In this document: positions 1 through 12,314 of the stretch, one piece after another | Numbering within the stretch: the first letter of the stretch is position 1 | Layout: every line of letters starts with the position of its first letter | Source of the DNA: Pseudopyrenochaeta lycopersici | Lineage: Eukaryota > Ascomycota > Dothideomycetes > Pleosporales > Pseudopyrenochaetaceae | Assembly (NCBI GenBank): GCA_003313425.1 | Contig: NHZP01000003.1 | Coordinates: forward strand, 1,054,001-1,118,000 | Direction of reading: 5' to 3' | Length of the DNA: 64,000 bases | Made by a program: the position numbers and the translations under genes | Notes under the pieces: generated by a model | What the model saw: only the letters and a program-made list of their open reading frames with translations | Told to the model about the DNA's origin: nothing | Database searches by the model: none

Positions 1-3000
1 ACGGCCTGCTTTCCAGGGCGCCCAGATGGAGGGACAAGCAGTTCGGCAAATTCACGCCGTCCAAAAGATAACGCACGGAAAGCGCAAGCTCGAGACTACT
101 GGGGACAGGGGAGGAGGCTAGCGGGAAAAGAACGTCTCGAATCGCGGAGCAGAAGGCGCTGTGCAGAATGAGGTGCAAACGCAGAAGTTACACGAAGAGT
201 GCTAGCGGTGGATGAGCAGCACTGCGGGCCTGGTAGGGGCGAAAGGTGGATTTGGAAGACGCAGCTAGTGGCCGCACGGTCAGGAAGGGCTTTTGAACTG
301 GGTGGCGCGACGCCCTGGCTATGGCCACCAATGGAGTCGCTGGGAACAGGTCGCCGCTTACCCAAGAAAGCCTTAGCACACTAATGAGGTAATGGAGCTC
401 CGTGTTGACGGTGACCAGGAAGTAAAGCGAATTCGGTAAAGCCGAGCCGTCGCAGTGGGAATTGCAGCTGCTTCTGGGTGGTTGCCCTAGGACGAGGTTG
501 GGCTGGCGCGCGGTGGGCCAAAGTGTGGGACGTTGGCCTGCGTCAGGATGGGTGGCGCTGCTAAGATGGCGCGGGGGAGCGTGCGCAGTCGCTGGTAGGC
601 CTGCACGAGACGCGAGGGACCCGGGTTGAGGTAAGCTTGCTCGCCGACGGGGTGAATGAAGTGTTTGCAGGCGGCCACAGAGAAGGTCTCTGGGTGGGCA
701 GCGCTGACTGGTTCCGCCCTCACTGATGGGGCAAGGCCAACAGTCGGGCCGTTGTCGGTATCGATGACAGAGTCTCACCCTCACTGTGGTTCTCTGCTTG
801 CTCTCGATTGCTTGCAAACGCCCAACAGCGCCGAGCGTGCCGAGCGATCAGCCTCTGGTCCGGCCGGATTTCCGTTCAGATTTCACGGTCACAACTGCGC
901 GCTCCTGGCCAGAGGTGCTGGGATGTTCGCGCAAATGCTCCACGATAGTGGGTCGCGAAGGCGGTGGGTGATCCTGGGCCTATTTTTTTTTCAATGCGCA
1001 CAGGTGACTCGCGCTTGCTGCGAGGAGGATGCGACTAAGTGCTGCGGGAGCGTCCTTCTCTGGCGCACCTACACAGCGACGGCGCAGTTGCACGTGTGGT
1101 AACACTACGGGCGAGAGATGGGGGTGCCTGGGGCAGTGGGCAGGTGCTGGTGACGGCAAGCGTTAGGCAAGGCACCGGACTCGATGGTGATGGGGGAGGA
1201 ACGAGAGATTCGCGACGTAGGCTAGGCACAAAGATGGGAAGGCGTGAGGGTGGCGAGGAAGGAGCAGCCCACAGCCGAAAAACACCCCGGTGACTAAGCC
1301 GCGCCCTCGATGGCTCTGCCCTGACCGCCTCGAGGCGCAGTGCGAGGCTCGCCGTGGCCCTGCTGCCCTGCTGGCTGAAGCCCTGCGACTCTCGCCTTGC
1401 CGTCGCTCGACGTGCAAAGAGACATGCAGCGATGCGATGAGGCTCAGGACTAGCTCCCACGCTAGACACGGCAGGGAACATGGCGCCCAACGCCTAGCAC
1501 CAAAACCCTCGTTAGGTGAGACCATGGCCAGCGGACACAAAAACGTCGCGGCTGCAGCTCTCAACATCACCGCAAGCACCCACAAAGCACCGCTAACTCA
1601 CCCACCTGCACATCCACCACAATGAGCTCATCATGTGCACCGGGCGATTGCGGCCCTCGGCAAGAGCGGCCACCGAAACGGCTGCATGCAAATATTGGAA
1701 ACGGCACAGACGTCAGAAGCGGCAACAAATGCTCAAAGTAGCGAGAGCGAACCCGAAGCGAACCCACGCGCTGCCGTGTGAAAGCAGCAGGTGGACCGGC
1801 AAGCGGATAGGAAAAATGCATCACTTCTGAGCGACGGAGCCATCATCAGCATCTACTATTCGCCTTGCACTGGCAACGTTTACTGCCGCATTACTAGACG
1901 GCTTTTGCCGTGGTAAACATGACGACCACCATGACCACATCCAACCCCTACCGTTCTTCATTCTCGGCCGCCTTGCATCCCGTTCCTCGCTGACGAAGGA
2001 CTGACACGGTGCGCCAACAAGGGCGGTAAGAGGCCGCGAGTGAATCCTCGTCGCCGCGGACTGCTGCCTCTGCCAACGTGGTACTCCAGGTTTCGAGGCC
2101 CACCACAAGCACACCTTTTTTCGTTCTCTGTCGTCAACCTGAAAAATTGTCTGTTTCAGCCTCGCCCACCATTTCACTTCGCACCAACACCAGCATCATT
2201 CGTTCCAGACATAATGCTTTTCCATTCTGATAATCAAGCCCTGTCTGTAGTCAGCAGACCAAGCATTGCTGCGTCCAGCCACGTTATCGGGAGCCAGTTC
2301 CGACCTGGCTGTTTCCTTGCATTGGCTCGGAGCTATGAGCGCACAGAAACGTGGAGGCGTGATTAGTACCGTGTTTTGCTGCTGTCAGCCGTAGAAAAGC
2401 GGGGCCAGCAGACTTGCTCGTCAATCTTCTGTTTTGCTGCATGCTGCGGTGTGAGCTCTCGTCAGGGTTTAGTGGGTTTGCTGTCTTCTCGTGCCGAGGC
2501 TGCACCCTGTCTGATTCGCCTTGTCTATCACATTGCAGCTTGCATCCCAGCAGCCGACGTGTCCTAGCATCTCTACCGCTCGTTTAGGAAAACCTCTCGT
2601 CCCTTGCGCATATGTAGGACGTGGGATGCATATTCGATCGTCATGTCGAAGGCTCGCGGCTTGACGCCCCATCCTGAATCATTCATCCTTCATCAATCCC
2701 ATACCCACCAAAACGGGATACTTGATCCGCATTCCCGCATCCGATGAAAGCTAGTGTCTGCTGCCCCTCTGATGCTCAACACTGGGGATCTTCGGCTTGG
2801 ACCGCTCGTCATGAGCAATATACTGCATGAAACAGGCAGGTCAATCTCCGTTGCACATCGTTCTCTGGTACGGTTCCAAAAGACCCGCGGTTGCATTCAA
2901 GCGATTTGCATAAGTTTATCTGATTCGTGCTTGAATACCAAGCCTGATCCGACCCAGGATGAATACGAAAAGCTGCCGCTAGCTGGATTGCACATGCACC

Positions 3001-6000
3001 GTCGAACGGGAGCGGGAAGTAACCTCGATCACAATGCGAACAGCACATTTTTAATACTGCGATGAAATCTGAGAAAGTCGGCTTTTTCCCGATCACAACT
3101 GATGTCATGCATGCCTACACAGCCCCATCGCGTTGATATAGGCCGAGCCGTCCTGCAGTCGCAAGGGGTCATCACAATACCAGATAACCTGTCTCATGAA
3201 ATGTTAAGAAGGGTGATTGCAGGCGAGCGGCGCTTGAAACCACAAGTTGATTCGAGGAATCTACAAGGTAGAACTGGGTGCACCCTTGGCAATAGTCTCA
3301 TCCAGGCCTTCCGGCGTCTGCACACGGCTCTGCCGTCTGCGACTCTCAGGTGCGATGTTCCATCACTTTTATCTGGCCTACAATCAGGCCAAAGTGCTCT
3401 CGACACTTTCGCTTCTTGTTGTCCACCAGCCACTAGTATGTATTCTTAGTTACGGATCTTGCGGCTAATTCCCAGCAGAGACTCGTATCCAGGAACGCTC
3501 TGCTAGTTAGAGATTTGGGCGAGCCGGTGACACTGACAAGGCCAACCCCATGCCCCCGCCCAATTACGAAGTGGGTCTGTGGCTTTTCCAAGCCTTCGGT
3601 GAAATAGAATAATAATAAGGCCGAACAACTCTCACGTGGCAGCGAGATGCAGGAAGCTCAATCTGGAATTGGCGGGTCCGCCTTTTTTTTTTCCATGTTG
3701 ACGAGCTCTTTCCGGCGTCTCGGACTGGGCCAATCCGAACTCTATCAGTTGTACGGTCGCTACGCTGGCCGATCTCGACGCCGGCTTGGGCGTCTTTGGA
3801 GCTCGACCTCGACGCCGTCACTGCTGCAGCTCAGGGCATACACGAACTGTATTTTTCTGACAATCTTCGTTGCTCTTGCATGCCAACACGCGGCATTGTG
3901 CGCAGAAAGCGGGCTACCTTCCGTTTCCACAAATTGCTGACATCCACGGAACTAGAGGACTTGTCACTCTCAGCGATATGGACATGGTCCGGGATATGCG
4001 AGAACCCTGTTGAAAACGCCGACAGGTCACAGCGTGCATCATTCTTCCTCCACTGGAAGCCCACTAGAATCTTGAGCGATTTCTATTGGAGATCATATGT
4101 GAGGTGTTATGCGATGGGTCTAACAGCCGGTCAAGCTCTTCACCGCGAGCTCACTCCGTGCCGGAAATGCCAACAAAAAAGACACATGGGAAGAAATAGC
4201 TAGCAGTGCCTTCGTGTAGACATGGACCAGAAGCAGAAATGTATGGTTCGCTAGGTTCTGAAAAGGCTGAACTTCGGGTCACGCCGCGTTCCATTCTCGC
4301 ACCCATACGCGCCTTCCCTCTTTAGTAATACATTTGATATCAGAATATTTCATATACCGGAATCAACTCCAGTCGCTGTTGAATCTTCGTCAGTCTTCGC
4401 TTAAAAAACAGCGATTTCCACGATCCACGTGTCCACAGGCCGCGATACCCGCTACACCGGCGTAGATTTCTTTCCACGATGCTCAAGGAACCTTGGTTGA
4501 CCTCCCCCAATTCCATTTGAATGCCACGGAATGTTCACCTGTTGTCCTTTGTTCCTCTTTTTTATCGCTTCTTGACCGATCATGGGCTTTTGGCAAACGA
4601 CGCTAAAGTCTAAGAGGCATGCAACTCCAGCTGCAAGGACTGCGTCCAGAACGACCGAAGAATGACCGATTGTGGAGTCTAAGGACCCTCCTGCCAGCTT
4701 GTCTTGATTCGAAATGGCCTCTATGCGGTCCATTCGTTTTTGGTTCGCGCATCCTGTCCCTGATCCTCTACATGTCGACTTTGCCTCGGTCAGATGCACG
4801 CTCGACTGTTCCTTTCCACTGGGTTCCGCCCTTGACTGCGTCCAGCAACGGAAGTGAGCGCGTTTCGTGTGCGCATCTTCATCGGTCTGCCATGACTTTT
4901 ACCCGGTCGACAATTTCCGGGTCTTCGCGTATTCGAGTCAGAAAAAAAATGTCAGATGCGAGGATGTAACGTTCGACTGCGTGATATCAGGTCATCTCCC
5001 AATGTTTTCCACCTGTGGCTCAGCAGCAAACCCCAGTCATCGGATGTGGCCCTGTACCAGTTCACCAAGCTTGTCCTGATGGGTTCCGACAGTTCTTCCC
5101 AGCTCCTGAGACTTGGTACATTCGTGTACTGTGTCGAAAATCAATAAAGCTTGTTTTATTTTAGTCTACACAGTCGGAAGCTGAAACGAAGCCCAGCGAC
5201 AGCTCCCACGATTGTAGCGCGAACCTAGCTTTGAATGGGCCACTCCCCATGTTACGCTTCTATAACCGGCGGTAGACCTATCTCAGCTAGATAGACCACG
5301 CGGACAACCTGTCAACCAAACCCCCGACCCCCAACCACGATCTCTACTCACCTGAATCTAGTAGCCGAATGCGAGGCTACATCAAACACGCTAATACATG
5401 TGTCAAGACGCGTACTCTGTCACATTGAGGTATTTACGTCAAGAAGCCACAACTGCTTGCAACATCCAGGAATAGACCCTCCAATATTCCGCTGGATTTT
5501 ACGAGTATCGATTGCGCAACCCGTACAGGGAAAGATGATCTCCAGCCTCGAACTTTATGCTACGCTAGAGTACTTCTATTGTAACCCTACGAAACACCAC
5601 GTGTAAAAGCCCTGATTCAAGTAGGTGGTTATGCAAACATCAAACGCGAATGGCGTTCTTTATCCATAGAAAGCCAAGTTCTACAGCCCCCGTCGGAAGG
5701 TATTCCGCCTGTACCTCGTCTCGAAGAGCAGACGTCCCCAAAATCACGATGGTGTCTTCGAGCGGCTAGAACGGATCAGCCGAATTGCGGCGGGTTACAT
5801 TCTGGAAACGAATGTTCGTCCTGGGCATAGCAGTCCGGCGATATCTCCGCTGAATGCGTCTTGAGCACCTCATTGGCATACGAACAAATATTGACTTCGG
5901 AGTCACGTCCGCAGACCCAGAAGAGAGTGTCAGCTGGGAGACTACACAGAGGCGCAGCATTGTGACTCGGCTTCGACTGATCGATCTGGCACGACGCAAG

Positions 6001-7262
6001 GTCACGGTACTTTCTAGTCACTTTGTTCGCTCCTTCGCGAATAGCACATCAATAGTATTGCGAGAGACAACGCCGACTGTCTAGCTAGGGCTTCTTCCCG
6101 CACAAGCGCATAACCCGCTCCAATGCTATAAGCAGTGTCGTTGACGCCATATACCTGACTCTAAAGCGGTCGAATTCCGTTCTTGAACCGGCGTGAAACG
6201 GAGGAACAGTAGCCTATTACTTTATCTCGACTTCGGATGCAGCAGCTTATGCGTGCTACAAGTTCTGATATTGTGCCATCTAAATGCTACATGCTATATC
6301 TCTCCCGACACACAAAAAGGAGCTTCTTGTCTCCTATTTCTTTGAAATCGTTCTGTGATTAGGCTCTTCGAGGCAACCTTTCTCCGCATCTGAGATCCCT
6401 ATTTCTCGCTTTCATCACAAGCAAATAGACACTAAGATTATGTCGGATCTCGATTCATCTGTGAGCCATAGCCAACTTCAACATAGAGCAACCAGTACTT
6501 GAAGTAGATGGTGTTGTTTAATTGTAGATGCTTGCATCGATCTCGGAATTTGTGGTTGCCATGTGGACTCGGCCGTTGTTCTTAATAGTATTCCTAGATA
6601 CAATCACAGGATATAAGCTCCTGCGTCTTTAACAAACGCTCAGCGAGCAGCCTATATGCCGCCTTGCATGATTTCATTTCCGCCACTGAAGATTTTCAAA
6701 AAACGTGGGATCAGAAGCAAACCTCAAATACGTTTCCATATTGGTCATGGAGATGTCAACATCCTGTTGGACTTCGAGAACCTTGAATCTGATACGTGAT
6801 ACTCTCTTCAGGTGGACTGCAAGCTTTCAATGGCGGCCCGGCGGCCTCCTCACTTAGCCATACCATTCACAAGCCTCTGTGTTGAAATGATAAAATCAAG
6901 ATAATTCAAAAATTCATAGTTATTGTGCTCCAGACTGAGGTCGCAAGGTTTCCACCTATGTTTTCAAACGCGGATCCCGACTCATCATACAGGAAACAAT
7001 TGCACACTCCTCAACTGCTCATGGGTCTCACAAGGTGCGACTTCTCAGTGTCAATATTGTGTTCCACTTTCACGCCTGTATCCTCCGCATACAGTCCACA
7101 CGCACCGCACCCAAACTACACGTCGGAGGTTTCCTTCCACGGTTCCCTTGAGCCAACGCCGATCGGTACCCAGCAACCGCGGTCATTTCCACGTGCTCGC
7201 ATTTCAATTCCAAAAGCAGAGTTACTCGTTTTCTCTTTTCGCCTGCCCCCCCATCTTTTGAG
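1..7262. other. Gene-poor left flank, no confident gene
   Basis: No ORF here shows a recognisable domain, signal peptide or supported splice structure. The first 2 kb are GC-rich, so ORFs open by chance on both strands and overlap each other, for example around 190-820, 1035-1585 and 656-1102. From about 5 kb onward base composition drops and stops are frequent. A short minus-strand stretch at 5776-6021 reads as a cysteine-bearing peptide, and 4452-4799 is a 115-aa minus ORF, but neither has other support. The GC-rich 1-2000 part could be promoter and 5' leader of a minus-strand gene starting left of the window; this is inference only. Confidence 0.5.
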
Positions 7263-7819
7263 TTGGACTACGTCACCGCAGGAAACCCTCTAGACCCCTT
7301 TGATCCACTCCACGTTCTAGAACACAAAACAATCGTGGTACACCAACTTTGGGCCCCGCCGAAAACGCCACCAAAGCATCGCCCACACTCCGTGACGATA
7401 TCTGAGAACGGAGAATGGTCGACGCCGGGAAAGGAGAAGGGCGTAGAAGATCTTTGGTCTGGACCCACAGGAATGGACAAGCCCTCCCCTTGCTTGGATT
7501 GCCCATCAGCGCCCGAAGAAGGAATGCTTTCCCCCGCTTTCGAGCTCGGCGATGAGGAAGAGGTGGGGAAAATTGTCATGGAGCCCGGGGGAGGATTGTG
7601 CGGGATTTTGAAAATTCGGTGCGCTCTTTGTCGATCACCAAATGGGGGAGCTGGACCGAGAAGCTGCGGAGGGGGTTTCTTTGGGAAAGGGAAATTTGGG
7701 CGAAGATTTGGAATGGCTACATGGGCATTGGATGCCCCTTGTTTTGTTGACAGAGCAGAAACATTGTCCGCCGTAGGTAAGCAGCGACTGGCATAGAGAC
7801 GCCTTGAACACCTCCCCAT
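7263..7819. other. GC-rich island with opposed ORFs
   Basis: Two long ORFs of about 180 codons lie on opposite strands over the same 550 bp (plus 7263-7796, minus 7268-7819). At most one can be coding. The minus frame is rich in Pro, Ser and Gly, the plus frame in Gly and Glu; neither matches a family I know. The block is more GC-rich than its flanks, which by itself favours chance ORFs. It may be an exon of a lineage-specific gene or a non-coding GC island. Confidence 0.25.
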
Positions 7820-10058
7820 TTCGTCGGCTATGTAGAAGTGCTGCCAATACTGATTCTGCGTATTTGGCTGCTCCGTGCAATCAGTGCTCTGCTCTACGTC
7901 CTACATACCTTGGGCATGTATTTGTGAAAGGAGTTTAAGGGATTAAGTGTTTCAAACGCATGTGAACCTATCGAGAGAACATAAGCATTCAAGAACTCAC
8001 TTCTAAGGTCGACTTAAAGGTGCAAAGCAGTGCTTGCGAGATACCGGGTTCTACAAGCAGTGTCTATTTAGGTGCGAATGTGTGACCACTGCATCGTATC
8101 TTCTCTTCTTAACCATTCTTTGATCGGGCTTGTAGTGAGAGTTTGTAGCGCATGAGGTGAGAGACAAGTGTCTTACATCTTTTCCAACTAAGCCTATTTT
8201 CATGCGCAACCTTGTTTGCCTCTCATTTCCCGGCTTGTCTGATGTTCACACACCCTTTCTGTGTGTCTCAGAATCTTATTGAACTTAAGACACAGCCTCC
8301 AATTTTTAGAGATGAATAGCCGCAAGATGCATGTTGTCTTGCGGAGGTCGGGGGTGTCTTGAAAGAAAAGGGGGGACCAAAAACGTTCTCCTTTACCTCA
8401 AGATTCAAGCTGGAGAAATATTTCATAGAAACAGATTATTGGAATAAACATGACAGGTTCCTTCCTTTCTGTCAGTGAAACTCCCCTGATTTGAGGCGTT
8501 GTTGTTATTAGACACACATTTACCTACACCTTGCGTCACTTCAGGTATCAAGCCATCCTGTCGTTTTCCATTCATCCTCAATCTTACAGCCACCGTTGAG
8601 GGAAATGACTCGAGATTTACTATCGCGATGGTTTCGCGCATCCCGCGCATCCGCCCAGAGTAATGGGTGCTGGAAAGCTACTCAAGACAAATTGTGGTTC
8701 AATTCATGCCCCGATAGTTGCTCCAGAAGTCCTGCCGAGACTCCATTTGTAGTAACAAGAAACTAACCTGATTAAATGGGTATTAAACATAACCAATACC
8801 ATGGTTGTATGAGCCGTTGTAAGTTCCACGAGGTACTCGGAACTTTTTCGTTTCGAAGCTGAGTTGTGCTTGAGTTCTTCCAATACTCTCAACAACTACC
8901 AATGACTTGAGAAGTCTCAAAATTCGAAACCGAGTGTGAAATAACGATGCTCAAATATACTCTCCCAAAGCATATCTTATGCTGTCTTCCTTGTGTTTCC
9001 AAGCTATGGTACCCGTAATGCTTGTATATGGAACTGTAGCATATAGATACCGTAAAACTAAAGCCTGGAGACCCATGCACATTATTATTTACACGAACTT
9101 ATAATCTCTTTCGCTGTACGCTGCATACTCTACAAGCCTTCACAGTCTTGAAGGATCTAGATCTTAGATCGCGAGAAGCGTGATGTTGTTGATTACATGC
9201 ATGCTTCTGTCATGTTCGCGAAAGGAACTACATTCAGACCAATGCTTGAAAAATCCCCCGTTATATTTACAATTCTTCTGGGTCCAATCATGACATACTT
9301 GAACCAAGAAATGTGCAATGGCAAAAGTGATGGGTACGATGAATCGTAATTTCTCTTTTGTTGGAGAACATCAAGATATCTGAAAGGACGATTTAAACAG
9401 CCTTGTGATTCTTGTTTGACGTATGTAAATTGCCTCCTTCACATATAATGTGCCATATGAAGAGCCTGGTGAGATAAACTTCATCTGACTTGTCCGCTCA
9501 TCACTCCAGTTAAAAAATTTTTCAAGCCATGCACATGACGAGCGCTGACAGAATCAGTAAGCCGTCTCTCAGAAGCTCGATATTCAATCCCTCATAAAGA
9601 CAAGCAAAACTACAATCCAAGGGCGGTCGCCCATCTGCAAGGGATATTTGTCGATCAACCTAGTCGAATAGGGCTGGTCGTCTTTTCACTGGACCACAGA
9701 GCTCTCAAGATGGCTCATCAAAAGATATGAGCAGACGCCGAGAATTTGTAACAAAACTAGCGAGGCAGAGAAAGCGGTGATCCAAGTATCTTAAATGTTT
9801 GAGTGAACAAAATAGACGGCATCACTCTGAAGGCATCAGACATAATTGCAAATCAAGGCACAAGTAAAGTAAGGATGGTCATGATTTTAGTATTAAGTCC
9901 TCCGCGCTATCAGCATAGAGGAATCTGGTATCGAAAGAACGTAGTGAAACAGGAAAATTGGTATAATGCAGCGGACCCAAAGCCGCGAGCCCTTTGACTC
10001 AAAGGGGGAAGATACAAGAAAAGAAATTCCGATTCCAATCAATACCGCTCCATCACGC
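7820..10058. other. AT-richer intergenic DNA
   Basis: Only ORFs below 80 codons occur. I see no tRNA-like or transposon-terminal structure. The right end holds the terminator and 3' UTR of the minus-strand gene ending at 10059. Confidence 0.5.
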
Positions 10059-12314
10059 TTAGAGCTTGTTGAAGTTCCGGGTTATCATAACGATAACGCC
10101 CGCAACGATCTTGATGGCAATCTTGATCACAAACACCACGCTCTTGAATGCAAACGTCAAGACGTTGATGATGGTCCGCGTCACAAGAGGAAGCTTCTCC
10201 TCATCGCTCTTTTCCTTACGTGCCCTCTTCTCTACTTTGCTCTCTTTTGCTTTGGTGTTCTTGTCCTGTCCATACCACTCGCCCAGCTCAATGTCTTTGT
10301 CGAAACTGGTGCTCTCACTCCGACTCGTTGTCGAGCTCTTTAATGACGATGCGAACTTCTTGAGGCTGGAGCCTGAGACTGGTGCTTTAGTCTTGCCACC
10401 GAAGCCTTGGAAGCCTTCAACGAAGGAGTCTTTGAATGCCTTTGCTGTATCTTCTTTCTGGTGTGTCAGAGTGAAGCTTGGTGGTGGAGGCTCAAAGTTC
10501 TCTTGACTCTTATTTCGACTCCGGCGGCCGCGAGTGGCTTCTGCAACTGCGACTGCGAGGAGGGTAGAAGTTACGACATCAACGAGGAAGGGATTGCCAA
10601 AACGTGTCAAGGCACCAAGGTTGAGTACGAGAGCATCATTGGCGAAGTCGAGGCGAGCGAGCAGAGCATCGTCGGCTGTAGCGTCGGTGCTTGTGGGAAG
10701 TTGGCTCACAGACATCTCAGATGGAGTCATGGAGATGGGACGGTTCATTCCATCTAACCGTGGTGGTGGTGGGAGTGGCGAGAATGCATTTGTTCTTGGT
10801 GTGGAGGGAGACAATATGTAAGGATTAAGGATGGTGATAGAGGCGGGCTTTCGTCCTGTAGTTTGCGGTGACATGGGCATGTTATGTCCGTAAATCGCCG
10901 TTACTGGTCGAGTGGAGGGCGTGTTGATGACGGAGCAGTCGCCTTCAATGGCGATAGGGAATGTGCCGAGAGTAGGATGATGCAGTTGATATGACCCTTC
11001 TGATGGCATATGCTTGGCCCAAGGGTTAGCCTGCTGTTGAGGGTTGTCCCTCGTCCACGCGAGAGCACAACATTCACGCTGGGCCGTTCCCGCAAGAACG
11101 TCCTCCGCTAGTCGTTGCGCAGCAGGCGATTGTGCACCAGGGTCGGACAGGGCGAGGCGTGAAGCGGCGGGAGAGTTGGCAGCAGCATCGAGTGCTTGGA
11201 GAGCCGCCAGCTTTGGATAGATACTAGTTAAGAGAGTGGTTGATTCCTGCTGATGGGGATCAAATATGACATTGTCCAGCGACGGTGGAGCAATGATATC
11301 AAGGTGGGCCACAGGAAGAACCCGTGGCTGAGTAGGGTGGTGACGCTGGATGAGAAGCTCGTTCATGATGCTGGGAATTTCATGCCCGGCAGCAAGATTC
11401 GACTGAGCTAGGGAATAGAATGGAAGGGATGGAGTGGTGCCGAAGGTAATAGTAGGGTTTGCGGCTGTTGCGCGGTGCATCCTGAGAGTGTAGATCTGGA
11501 CAGTGGGTTCTTCCTGGCCGTTAGTAGCCAACCATAAGTTGTCGAGCAGATTCGATGGTGTGAAGAACGGTTTTGGTGGAGGAGGGACTGTTGCGTTGCT
11601 TCCACGGACATTGCTGTGTGGAATGTAGAAGTCGGGAGAGTATGGCGATCTGCTGATTTGTGTTCGGGGAAGCTGGGTTGGAGAGGCTTGGGTTGGGAGA
11701 TAGGGCTGATTCCCCAATGGCACTGTTGGATCGTAGACTGGAAACATTGACCGCATAGGTATGTCTTCCTGTGGTGACATGCTTCGTACTCGTGTTGCAG
11801 AGCTGTTGGCGCGCACAAGAGTTGCAGCGTCTGAGAAAGCGGGTGATATCGCTCGGCTCGGATCTGGGCTGAAGGAGCGTGACTGTTGTTTGTTCTGATC
11901 ATCTTGTACTGAGAAGGCTGGCGAGGGAGCCCGAGGATCTTGGGCTCGGTAGAAATTCTCTTGTCTCATTAGGTGTTGTGAAGACGCTCGTTGTTGTGAA
12001 GGGGACTCGAATACAGGTTTGCTTAGTTGTGGAGGTGTTCTCGTGGCTTGTGAGTTGGATATATGTGCCCTTGGAGGCGGTGCGATTGGTGCAGATGGTG
12101 CCATTGCTTGTGACGGTGACACAGGGACGGAGTTGACCTGAATGATGAGCTCGTGGAAATCCGCTGGCGGCTTTGTGCTCTTTGCACTGTCCTGTCTTCT
12201 TGCTGTGGGGTCTGGAGTCGGAGGCTTTATATGTGGAGAAGGTCTCCTGTTTGGGCTTGTCTGCCTTGGAGCACGAGGTGGTGGAGGAAATAATTGAAGT
12301 GCTGGTCCCGCCAT
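10059..12314 (-). CDS. Proline-rich fungal protein, function unknown
   Basis: This is an intronless 751-codon ORF starting at ATG 12314. The first 250 residues are low-complexity and rich in Pro, Ser and Gln, with a start of type MAGPALQLFPPPPRAPR and repeated PSP/SPxF motifs, so they are probably disordered. A more ordered block lies near residues 545-595 (LARLDFANDALVLNLG followed by a hydrophobic helix). After a basic linker, the last 30 residues form a hydrophobic, beta-branched stretch (FVIKIAIKIVAGVIVMI) that could act as a C-terminal membrane anchor or amphipathic helix. From memory, proteins of this architecture in Pezizomycotina are often labelled 'acetylserotonin methyltransferase-like'. 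I see no SAM-binding motif or methyltransferase fold, so I do not adopt that name. It is divergent from HGH1, 1.3 kb away. Confidence 0.85.
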   Translation of the reverse strand: MAGPALQLFPPPPRAPRQTSPNRRPSPHIKPPTPDPTARRQDSAKSTKPPADFHELIIQVNSVPVSPSQAMAPSAPIAPPPRAHISNSQATRTPPQLSKPVFESPSQQRASSQHLMRQENFYRAQDPRAPSPAFSVQDDQNKQQSRSFSPDPSRAISPAFSDAATLVRANSSATRVRSMSPQEDIPMRSMFPVYDPTVPLGNQPYLPTQASPTQLPRTQISRSPYSPDFYIPHSNVRGSNATVPPPPKPFFTPSNLLDNLWLATNGQEEPTVQIYTLRMHRATAANPTITFGTTPSLPFYSLAQSNLAAGHEIPSIMNELLIQRHHPTQPRVLPVAHLDIIAPPSLDNVIFDPHQQESTTLLTSIYPKLAALQALDAAANSPAASRLALSDPGAQSPAAQRLAEDVLAGTAQRECCALAWTRDNPQQQANPWAKHMPSEGSYQLHHPTLGTFPIAIEGDCSVINTPSTRPVTAIYGHNMPMSPQTTGRKPASITILNPYILSPSTPRTNAFSPLPPPPRLDGMNRPISMTPSEMSVSQLPTSTDATADDALLARLDFANDALVLNLGALTRFGNPFLVDVVTSTLLAVAVAEATRGRRSRNKSQENFEPPPPSFTLTHQKEDTAKAFKDSFVEGFQGFGGKTKAPVSGSSLKKFASSLKSSTTSRSESTSFDKDIELGEWYGQDKNTKAKESKVEKRARKEKSDEEKLPLVTRTIINVLTFAFKSVVFVIKIAIKIVAGVIVMITRNFNKL

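Noticed and set aside
188..817. 209-codon minus ORF in the GC-rich left end
   Set aside because: Overlaps other ORFs on both strands, has no domain or splice support, and base composition alone explains it.
10059..12314. Naming this gene acetylserotonin methyltransferase
   Set aside because: No methyltransferase motif is visible; the label seems to be carried over from automatic annotation.
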